This document shows, piece after piece, positions 17,878-27,500 of a stretch of 64,000 nt of DNA; within the stretch, counting starts at the first letter, position 1, and every line of letters starts with the position of its first letter. The position numbers and the translations under genes are program-made. Location of the stretch: NCBI GenBank assembly GCA_031548545.1, contig JAVBQY010000018.1, forward strand, positions 12,827-76,826, given 5' to 3'. This DNA is from UBA932 sp031548545 (lineage in GTDB: Bacteria; Bacteroidota; Bacteroidia; Bacteroidales; UBA932). The notes under the pieces are model-generated. The model had not been told where the DNA came from. It ran no database searches and saw nothing but the letters and a program-made list of their open reading frames with translations.

Positions 17878-18614
17878 TAGTTTCCGTATTTCTCCGGCGC
17901 CATCTGCCGGTGCTCCGCCAGCATCAGGTCGTGCAGTTTTGCGGCCAGTTCTTTAACAGACGTGCTATCCACCTCTTCCACGCTAATCTCAGGCAGGACT
18001 TTAATGTGAAAATCCTGCTTGCGTTTGATGTTGTAGCCCTTTTTGGGCATCACATCAAAATTACCATTCATCACAACCGGCAAAATGGCGGTATGCGTAA
18101 GCTTGGCCATAATAAACGCACCGTCTTTGAAACGGTGGATTTGTCCGTCCTTTGTGCGCGTCCCTTCCGGAAAGACGGCCACGCATACGTTGCGGTCGAA
18201 AAAGTATTTTGCCTTCTTCACCATATATTTCACACTACCGCTATCACCGCGCTTAATCAGAATATCGCGGTGCATCAGGAGGGCCGGCCCGGCAAAGGGT
18301 ACCCAGACCGCCTCTTTCTTCGACACCCATTTGAAAACACGCGGCACATGGTACATCAGTATGATGTCAAGCATAGACTGGTGATTACAGATGATAACAT
18401 AGGGTTTATCCCGCTTAACATGCTCTCCCCCGCTGTAGTGTACCTTCCAGCCGGGATTCACCCAATAATGCAGCTTCGCCCAGATAGTGGAATGCCAATC
18501 CACCACCCGGCGCATAGGATCAAAAGGAAAAGTAAACAGTAATACAAGCACTCCCGTACAAAACATGAATATTTCCATTATAAGGAGTATGGGCCAAAAA
18601 TAAAGTGCATACAT
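17877..18614 (-). CDS. plsC: 1-acyl-sn-glycerol-3-phosphate acyltransferase
   Basis: A 245-residue PlsC-type acyltransferase that adds the second acyl chain to lysophosphatidic acid to give phosphatidic acid. An N-terminal membrane helix (about 5-30) anchors it. The catalytic NHQSMLD block (H78 and D83, the HX4D motif) is followed by FPEGTRTKDG (glycerophosphate binding) near residue 144. Length is normal. A TATCTTTG -7 element (18649-18656) lies upstream on the minus strand. It is divergent from the large protease operon, with 321 bases between them. Confidence 0.92.
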   Translation of the reverse strand: MYALYFWPILLIMEIFMFCTGVLVLLFTFPFDPMRRVVDWHSTIWAKLHYWVNPGWKVHYSGGEHVKRDKPYVIICNHQSMLDIILMYHVPRVFKWVSKKEAVWVPFAGPALLMHRDILIKRGDSGSVKYMVKKAKYFFDRNVCVAVFPEGTRTKDGQIHRFKDGAFIMAKLTHTAILPVVMNGNFDVMPKKGYNIKRKQDFHIKVLPEISVEEVDSTSVKELAAKLHDLMLAEHRQMAPEKYGN

Positions 18615-18935
18615 AGCGCTAAAATCAATATAATGTATTTTTGAGTTGCAAAGATAGCTAATTTACTCATTTAACGAAAATTTCCATAAAACATCTTTTT
18701 AATAGCATTTATTAACAAACCCACCAGGTGAAACACAAGCATAAAACACATATAAACGACTAAAAAAGTTTTATTTACAAGAAACGATTGAAGCAACTAC
18801 TGTTTAACCTGAAACAAATAATGATCATAATAAGTGTTAAGAATATGTTAAAACCGCGCTTTTTGTAGTATCTTCGTCAGTATTTTTAAAAAAAACAACC
18901 CAAATTATTTTTAAATAAAAACAATAATACTCTAT
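18615..18935. promoter_or_regulatory. AT-rich divergent intergenic region with two candidate promoters
   Basis: This 321-base gap separates plsC from the protease operon. On the minus strand TATCTTTG (18649-18656) should drive plsC. On the plus strand TATCTTCG (18869-18876) is the best -7 candidate for the operon, giving a leader of about 55 bases that is extremely A/T-rich. It has no convincing -33 TTG. The middle part (18660-18860) is AT-rich without open frames or clear hairpins. It is large enough to hold regulator sites, but none could be recognised. Confidence 0.45.
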
Positions 18936-20447
18936 ATGAAAAAAAGCTTTTATGTTTTTGTTGTTCTGTCGTTTGTCTTCTCGTTATGCTTTAACACGGA
19001 GGCCAAAGGAGAATATGTCCCCGGACAGGACACCAAACAGTTACTGGACAATATCGGGAGTAGTCCCATTATCGCAGAATCTAAGACCGAACCGGGTACT
19101 TTCTTTGTAGTGTTCGTCCGTCAACGTTACGGCCGGGACACCACTAACAGCCAGTATGGCATATACATGCAGAAAGTAAAAAACGGCCGGGTGCAATGGG
19201 CTAACGCTACAACCGTTAGTAAGCGAACCACCGGTTCACAAACGTTATCTACGCTATATGCCATAGGCACAAGCGACGGCGGTTGCGCTGTAACCTCCTA
19301 TTGGCGGGACATGCCCAGCAGGGATGAATTAGGCCCCTGGAATATTGTAATGAACAAAGTCAACTCCAACGGCCTTAAGCTATGGGAAAGACCTATTACC
19401 GACATTAAATACAGCACCAATGAAGAAAGTCAGAATAATTACCAGATAGGGGGCAGCCTGACGGAACTGTCTGACGGAACCCTTATTACCACATGGTACA
19501 ATACAAGGAATTCAACAAGCGCCTTAAAGACCAACATTTACGCCCGCGCCATAGCCCCCAACGGCACACCATTGACGCCTGAAACATCGTTAGCCTCCGC
19601 ATCGGCAAGCAATGCGGTATCACTTCCCTTAATCACATTTGACAGTGGCAAGACGTTTTTCATCACCTACTATTATGACAACGGAGGTAAGGCCAGGGTA
19701 CAGAAGTACACCTATGGTTCCGGAGGTTTCACCTCCGTATGGCCCGTACCCACGGATGTCCACACGGAGGGCCGGATGGCGCTCTATGCCATTAAGCAAC
19801 CCGTTTCCGATGGCCGTGGCGGTATTATCATAACCTACGACGCAAAGCAAAGTATCACCGCCTTTTCTTATTTTTCCTGGATTCAACATGTCCGGAATGA
19901 CGGGGCTAAAAGGTGGACCACTGACCCCAGCGGTAGCGGTTTAAAGTTGGTTTCCGTTGCAGGACAAGGCCAATCAATGCCTTTCACTTACTACTACAAA
20001 GACCGCGAAACAATATTCGTCTCTTACCAGATCGGTTCAACCAGCTACCAGGGACAAATGGGCATTGGCATCCAGGCGGTGGATTTTGTGAGCGGAGAAC
20101 TGGAATGGGGCACCGGCGGAAGGACCTTGTATCCGCTTGTCAACTACCGCGAAATCGCCTGTCAATACATCGCGATGGGCAGTGATGAAAACCCTGCCTT
20201 TATCTACCGCTTAGGCATTGAAAGCACCATGGGCGGAAAGAGCGGCATCCTGCTTAAAAAGACCGATTTCAGCGGCTATGACGTATTCACCACGGACCAG
20301 GTAATATCCCCCACCACCAATAAGTTGCACCATGCCATGTATATGTCGGATGTTGCAAAGAAAGGTATTGCCGTATGGATGGACGCCGACACCAATCCTA
20401 ACGAATCGTTTGACGGTCCGCTTTACTTCCAGGAATTTTCTTTCTAA
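18936..20447 (+). CDS. Secreted beta-propeller-like protein, unknown
   Basis: A 503-residue exported protein: signal peptide MKKSFYVFVVLSFVFSLCF with probable cleavage near EAKG. I recognise no named family. Short strand patterns recur about every 50-65 residues, each shaped like a hydrophobic GGxxVTYW/WYN run: GTFFVVFVRQR, GGCAVTSYWRD, GTLITTWYNTR, GKTFFITYYYD, GGIIITYDAK, ETIFVSYQIG, NPAFIYRLG and KGIAVWMDAD. This is the look of a seven- or eight-bladed beta-propeller. No lipobox and no T9SS sorting domain is present. It is the first gene of the operon with the PorV homologue (24 bases on) and the giant protease, so it may be a periplasmic or surface partner of these. Confidence 0.7.
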   Translation: MKKSFYVFVVLSFVFSLCFNTEAKGEYVPGQDTKQLLDNIGSSPIIAESKTEPGTFFVVFVRQRYGRDTTNSQYGIYMQKVKNGRVQWANATTVSKRTTGSQTLSTLYAIGTSDGGCAVTSYWRDMPSRDELGPWNIVMNKVNSNGLKLWERPITDIKYSTNEESQNNYQIGGSLTELSDGTLITTWYNTRNSTSALKTNIYARAIAPNGTPLTPETSLASASASNAVSLPLITFDSGKTFFITYYYDNGGKARVQKYTYGSGGFTSVWPVPTDVHTEGRMALYAIKQPVSDGRGGIIITYDAKQSITAFSYFSWIQHVRNDGAKRWTTDPSGSGLKLVSVAGQGQSMPFTYYYKDRETIFVSYQIGSTSYQGQMGIGIQAVDFVSGELEWGTGGRTLYPLVNYREIACQYIAMGSDENPAFIYRLGIESTMGGKSGILLKKTDFSGYDVFTTDQVISPTTNKLHHAMYMSDVAKKGIAVWMDADTNPNESFDGPLYFQEFSF

Positions 20448-20471
20448 AACCCAACATTGATATCTATACAT

Positions 20472-21557
20472 ATGAAAAAAACACTTATCGGTTTATTTCT
20501 TGTTGCATCAACTTTTGTTACCGCACAGGCTCAGGACCACTCCATTTCAACAGCCGTTCCGTGGTTAAATGAAGCCCCCGATGCCCGTTCATCAGCTTTA
20601 GGCAGCACCGGTGTTGCAACAGAAGCCGACCTATCCTCCCAATACTGGAATGTAGCCAAATACGCACTCCTTGACAACCGTTACGGCATTTCTTTAAATT
20701 ACACGCCTATCAGCCTTTCCAAAGATGCGACACAGGCGTATCTGAGCGGATTTTATAAATTCAAACAGCACTCTTTCAGCGGCTCGTTCCGTTATAACTC
20801 ACCGGGAAAAGTAAATTTTAGCGATGATGACAACAATCCATTAGGAGACAACAGAATCAATGAATTCGCTGTTGACCTGGGATACGGCATACAACTGTCA
20901 CCCAAATGGTCTCTCGGGTTTTTGCTGCGGTATATTTACAGCAATTACGGCACTCCGTATCTCGGATCAAAGGCAGGACAGGCGGTAGCCGCGGATTTTG
21001 GCGTATTTCATCAAACGGACGCCCTGCTTTTCGGTCAGGAGATACAGTATGGCTTAGGTCTTTCCTTATCAAACATAGGAACAAAAATGAGCTATGAAGA
21101 CGGCAAATCCGGCGCCTTCCTGCCTATGAACATTCGTATCGGCGGCCGTATCGGTACCTATGTAGCACCGGCCCATCACCTGGCACTCTCTTTAGACCTG
21201 AATAAGTTAATGGTTCCGGAGAACGATTCTACGGCCTCGGTATTTGGCGGCATGTTCAATTCCTTTACCGACTCGCCAGACGGTTTTGTCGGAGAATTAA
21301 AACAAATCGCCGTTTCAACAGGCTTGGAGTACACCTACAATAAAATGCTTATGGCTCGTGTCGGTTATGTGACGGAAGGTTCCTCATCAGCCACCTACCA
21401 ATACCTGACTACCGGCGTTGGCCTGGTATACAAAAATGCAAACCTGGATTTATCCTATCTCATCAACATGTCATCTACGCAGGACAAGTTAAGTAATGTA
21501 TTGCGCATTACGCTGGGCTTCCGTGTAGGAGGAGGAAAAACCGGCAGCAATTTATAA
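20472..21557 (+). CDS. porV: PorV-family type IX secretion outer-membrane protein
   Basis: A 361-residue outer-membrane barrel of the PorV/LptO family, which shuttles T9SS cargo from the translocon to the attachment complex. Features: signal peptide ending VTAQAQ, the family N-terminal segment AVPWLNEAPDARSSALGSTG, SQYWNVAKYALLDNRYGISL, and a C-terminal strand LRITLGFRVGG. I chose the ATG at 20472 because the upstream in-frame TTG at 20457 would put extra residues before a good signal peptide. No porU sortase gene is adjacent, unlike the common porU-porV pair, so this may be a locus-specific paralogue. The next gene encodes a protein with a T9SS sorting domain, its natural client. Confidence 0.85.
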   Translation: MKKTLIGLFLVASTFVTAQAQDHSISTAVPWLNEAPDARSSALGSTGVATEADLSSQYWNVAKYALLDNRYGISLNYTPISLSKDATQAYLSGFYKFKQHSFSGSFRYNSPGKVNFSDDDNNPLGDNRINEFAVDLGYGIQLSPKWSLGFLLRYIYSNYGTPYLGSKAGQAVAADFGVFHQTDALLFGQEIQYGLGLSLSNIGTKMSYEDGKSGAFLPMNIRIGGRIGTYVAPAHHLALSLDLNKLMVPENDSTASVFGGMFNSFTDSPDGFVGELKQIAVSTGLEYTYNKMLMARVGYVTEGSSSATYQYLTTGVGLVYKNANLDLSYLINMSSTQDKLSNVLRITLGFRVGGGKTGSNL

Positions 21558-21580
21558 ATTAAAAAGGAACCATTCAAGAT

Positions 21581-24500
21581 ATGAAAAGAATATTACTTGT
21601 ACTTATTTTAGGAGCCATAGTGTCCTGCAACATCGGCCGGGCACAAACCGCACCGCGTTCGCTCCGTTTTAACAATGTGGTTTACACACCACAGAAAAAC
21701 GCCGACAGCTTTATCAGCAACAAAAAGAGCGCAACCGTACAGGCTGCGCAAGGAGAGGATAAGGCCAGCTATGTTGTTATGCAGTTTTCTCAGCTTCCGA
21801 CCAAAGAAGAAATAGCAAACTACCGGACACAAGGCATCCAGCTCGTTCAATACATAGAAAACAACACCTACTTCGCAAAGGTGGAGCCATTAACCGGCAA
21901 CCGGAAATATAAAGGCTTAGATAAGTTGTATGCCGTATTTGAAACCGGCAACCTCAACAAAATAGATGCGCGTATCAGAGAAAATAAAGTTCCGGACTAT
22001 GCGCTTGCCTCCGACGGCAAATTAAAGCTTACGGTAACTGTTTTCAACACGATCACCCGCCAGGAAATAAAAAATGCACTGCGCGGCATTCCGCACGAAA
22101 AATTAGTCGTAAGTGAATTATTCCACTATTTTGAAGCGGAGGTCAGCAAGGAAAACCTTCAAGCCATAGCCGACCTGCCGTGGGTAATCAGTATCGCCCT
22201 GCGTGACGCTAAGTTTGTAAGCTATGACACCCGCAACAGCAGTGTCAATGCTAAAAATTTATACATATACAGACATCCGGACCAAAGTCCCGTACTCAAT
22301 GGTGCGGGTGTTATTGTAGGCTTATTCGACGGTAACGTAGAAGCACACCCCGATATGAACGGCCGTCTGATTATTGAACAAAATTTCAGCCCGGACTACA
22401 GCTCCGACCACGGTATGCATACCATGGGTATTTTAGCCGGCGCAGGGATTAAAGACCCCTCGGGGGTCGGTATGGCCACCGGCGCTACCATTAAAGCGTA
22501 TAACTACAACTGGGATGATGCACATGCCGACACTATCCCTCCTCTCCCGGAACTGATATACAGGGCTTACAAAGAACAAGGCATCAGAATATCATCCAAC
22601 TCCTATGGTCCCGGCATCAACATCACTCCGGTTCCTAAGTTCGAATACAGCGCCCGTTCGGCCAACTTCGACAACTTATCCAACTTAGCGCCCGATATGC
22701 TGAATGTATTTGCCGCCGGTAACTCCGGAGCAGCAGACAACCTGTGGTCTACCACGCCTTATGCGATGAAGAACACCCTGCTTGTAGCGAATATAGCAGA
22801 AACCGGCGCCGTATCCACCTCCAGCAGCCGCGGCCCCACAATGAGCGGAGCCATCATTCCGCAAGTGGCAGCCATTGGAGAAGGTGTTTATTCTTTAAGT
22901 TTTAATAACGCCTACACCATCAAAAACGGTACCTCTATGGCCTGCCCCCAGGTCTCCGGTTTAGCGGCATTGGTGTACCAACGCTATAAAGAAATTAACA
23001 AGGCCACCCCCATCAGCAGTTTGGCCAAAGCGTTCATTTGTAATGGCGCCAACGATATCAGCATTCCGGGACCGGACTATGCTACCGGGTTCGGTGAAAT
23101 CAACACAGTGGGTACCATGGAAATGGTAGACAACAGCCAGTTCTTCGTGGGCAGCCTCCAAAATACCGGCAATAAAGCCGAATATACCATTGAAATTCCC
23201 GAAGGAGTATACGAGGCCAAAATCATGCTGGCCTGGAATGACCCCTACGCAATTCCTGAAGCCGTGGGTAACACGTTAATCAACAACCTCGACCTCGAAG
23301 TACAATACGACCGCACTTACCTGCCGCTGGTTCCCGACCCTATGGACCCTACCAAACCGGCTGTGGAAAAAGTAGATAATCTGAACAACATGTTGCAGGT
23401 TGTGATTAAAAATCCGGCTAAAGGAAAGGCCAGAATTATAGTTAAAGGAACTGCCATACCCCAACCGGGCCAACAGTATGCCGTAGTCTATCATTTCACC
23501 AAAAAAGGCTTGACATTATTAACGCCTATTAAAGGTGATCATGTTAAGGCCGGAGAAAGCCTGCTGTTCAAATGGACCAGTGTAGGATTAACCGGTCCGG
23601 TAACCATCGAACGTTCTTATGACGGAGGCCTGACCTACTCCAAAACGGTGGTATCTTCAGGCAACGGCTACCGGTTTGCTATGGCCAACGATTTCACGGC
23701 CAACGCCAAATATCGTCTTGCACAAGACGGCTATTTTGTAGAGTCAGAAGGGTTCCCGGTAATTGCACAGGTAAAAAACCTGACGCTGACGTCCAACGGC
23801 TCAAGCGGAACACTCACCTGGCCGGCAGCCACCCCCACAGCAACGCAATACCAGGTTTTAAAATACAACGAAAGTACCAAAGTATATGATGTATTGGCCA
23901 CAACATCCAATAACTACTACGCATTAAACGGCGACATACATACGGGAGCCGCCTGGTTTGCCGTACGCGCCAAAAACGGCAATGCGTTGGGAGAACGTTC
24001 GATAGCGGTAAAATTTGAAGGAACGACAGCCAGTTCATCCCTCCCCTTGCATATTGACTTCAACAATGGCGTACCGGGCAATATACGCCTGAGTGACGGC
24101 CAATTGTCCAACGTGCGTTTACAGTATATCCCGGCCCACCAGGCTAATGTATTGCAATTTATGGGAGCGCACGAATACAGCGCTGCCACTACCTCTGTTT
24201 ATAGCCAGGAATTTAAGCCGGCGGCCTCTATGGGTAATGACGCCACGCTCAATACGGCGTTTACCATCAACTCCAAATTTGTATCATCGGCCGGGTTGAA
24301 AGTTGACCTGCCGGCCGACAAAAGATACATTTTGCGTATGAAAGTACGGGTACTCAGCAGCTTGCCGGTACTCAGCGATGGTTTGGCACAGAAAGACCTA
24401 GATGGCTACCCGCACCATTCCTTGTTCCGCGTGAGGGCTAAACAAGGCGCTACCACCACCGCGCTTAAGGAAGTAAGCGGCAAAATAGTACAGACACGCC

Positions 24501-27500
24501 CATTCGTAGACACTAAAAACTCAAATTATAATTACTCTCCTTTAAATATACGTGTCATACCGGAATCCGATGAGATTGTCTTTGTGAATAAGTACTATGA
24601 CTTGTCTGCCTATGCCGGCAGCAGCATAGACCTGTCTTTCGAAGCAATGTGCGCCACCCTGCGTTGGTACACCAATGTGGACCCCGAAGGATCCCAGGTA
24701 TACATTAAGGAAATCCATATAGAGGAACAGAAACCCTATGAACTGGTAGTAACCGGTATAGACTCGATACGCTACGGCGGGGTCGGAAATCAAAAAGCTA
24801 CATTTACCAATATCCTTTCTTACAATCACCTTACCAGTGCACCGCTGGTAGACGGCGGTGTTTCCAAAGAAGTATTCGCACAAGTAGCCAACATCGGCTA
24901 CAATGCTACCGATGGAAGCGTGAAGATGGATATTGCCCGTCGCCGCCTCGGAGACACCCTGCATGTCACACAAAATGTTCCGACAGTCCCCTCTTTCGGC
25001 TATAAATTTGTAAATATGGGCGCCGTGAAGTTTGTCCGTCCGGAAAGCCATGACCTGTATTTCTCTGCCAAGGCGTCTTCCTCAACAGTTACATCGGACA
25101 TATCCTATGCCGAATACTGTGTGGATAATTATGAAAGTTCCAGCGTGACCTGGCGCGTGGCGCCTGCCGGCTACTCCAACGTTCAATACCCCGGCGATGA
25201 CGGCACCATGAATTTCTCGGATGGCGGTTCCAACCTCTATCCGTACCTGCGCCTCTATGGATACAACTACCCGGTTACTGTTGTGCCTAAAGACGGCTCT
25301 CAACGCATGCAGCTGACCTTCTCCGAAGTTGACCTGGTTCCCGGCGATGTGATCAAAATATCATCCGGCGGCAAATTATTAGGCAGTTTAACGGATCAGG
25401 ACAAAGGAGGCACATATACCTCCACGGCGGGTGACGGTTCGCTGACTTTCAACCTGGAAATAAACATAGACCAAAACTCCAGCACCTACACCAATCACAG
25501 AGGTTGGTACGGCAAATTTACCACAGTGAAAAAAACAGTGGGTAAAGAAGTGGGAATTGTAAACCCGGGCTTCAGCCGCCCCGACAAATTCTCTGACGGC
25601 TATGGCGTTGCTTTGATCATCCAGAACCAGGGCAGCGTAACGGTTAGGATGCAAGACTTCAGCCCGAGTTATCAATTCGGTAATCTGGCTAAAGTGAAAG
25701 AATCCTCCAACTTCCACGCATACAACCCGGTATCACAACAAAGAAGCTCCACCAAAATTACAGAACTCGAACCCGGGAAGTACGCACACATGTATTTTGC
25801 CAAAAACCTGGTAGGTACGAATGAGATGATCAACAACATCTACAATGTAACATTCCGGTTGGAAGACCTGACGGATACCGACACCACCAATAACAAGATG
25901 GTGATTAAATTCATGTATGGCGATGGTGCGCAGGCCAATGACTTCGGCCCGAATGCTTTCGTAAAATACTTTGACATGGCCGGTGTAACCCGCAGCATCG
26001 AAAGCAGCGATTACGGCTACATGGACTTTACCCGCCAGGTCATCAAAGTGGAACTCGGTAAAGGATACCCGTACAAAGTAATCCTCGACGGACGGCAGGC
26101 CAAGATCCTGAACGCCGCATTTATTACCGACACGAATAGCAATGCGGTTTTCGAGAATATTGAGGTAATGACCCTGGACAATAACGGAACAGAAAACAAC
26201 TACATTTATGAAGGCGTATTCTGGCCGCACACTTTCTTTACAAAAACCGGTGATTACCGTTTCCGTGTAGCGGCTTTCCAGGACGGTAACATGAGCGCCT
26301 GGGAATTCACGCTCCGTGTAAGCGGAACCCCCGTTGACCAGGATGTTGAGTTGCGTAAGGTAACGTTAAAAGACAATCAGCTGACCGCCTCTTCTATTGC
26401 CGAAGCGGAGATGGATATCCTTTGTACCAACTACCCGGGCGGAACACCGGCGACTCTGGGCGTTAAATACGAGAATGCTGAGAAAGCCACCGTATACGAA
26501 GACATTGTAAACATAGACAACCTCCTGCCCGGCCGTCAAACACGCACGGTAAATATCCCTGTTCCCACAGGCGTAGACGCCGGCAACTACACCCTTGTCT
26601 TAACATTGAACACGAACGATCCTGTAAAACAAAACAACAGCCAAACACAGGAAGTGTCTATTAAAACCGACATCGTGTTGTACACCACCTCGAAAAGAGG
26701 CCGTATACAGTATGTATCTCCCATTTCCAACCCGGCAGCAGCCAGCCGTTTGCAGACGAAACTCCCGGCATTCGGTGTCTCTAACTGCAATGATGCGGCC
26801 TGGGTTATAGACACTACCGGCGGTAAAAACATCAATACCGTATACATGTTGTCAGAGCAATATGCAAGTGCATTCCTGGGTGAAACTTTCTATCATAACC
26901 AATTGGTATATTTCTCTTTTGACAATGCCATACAGCAAGGTTCCTACACCGCTTTACCCAATAATTTTGACGGCAGTAAGATACACGCCATTGCATTTAA
27001 CCCCAAGAGCAAGACACTTTATGGTTTAGGTGCCGATAGCCGCGGATATGCCCAAGTATACCGGATAGATCATGTAACAGGAGCAGCTACGGCCGGTAGA
27101 ATATTGACCGGAAATATTCCTGCAGGAGAACTCAGCGGGTTAGCCGTTGATCTCAATGACAACTTATATACCGTTAGAAATAGTACGGATGTCTATCGTT
27201 TGATTCCTGCCACCGGCGCTATGGAGAAAATAGCCAAAATTTCATCTGCAATTCCCGCCGGCAACCGGGTGAATATGGCATACTACAATGCTGACGGCAC
27301 GATTATCATTGCTTTCCAAAACAGCAGCAATGTAGGACAAGTGATCAAAGTGGACCTTGAGGACAAAAACACCGAGGTGATCTCCGATATGGGCAGTTAT
27401 AACCAGTCTTATTCACTGGCATTGACCGCCACCAGTAACCCGGCTGTCGACACCCTCTTCCGCTTAGACCATTTTGTAATGAACGGCCAGGACAATTCAT

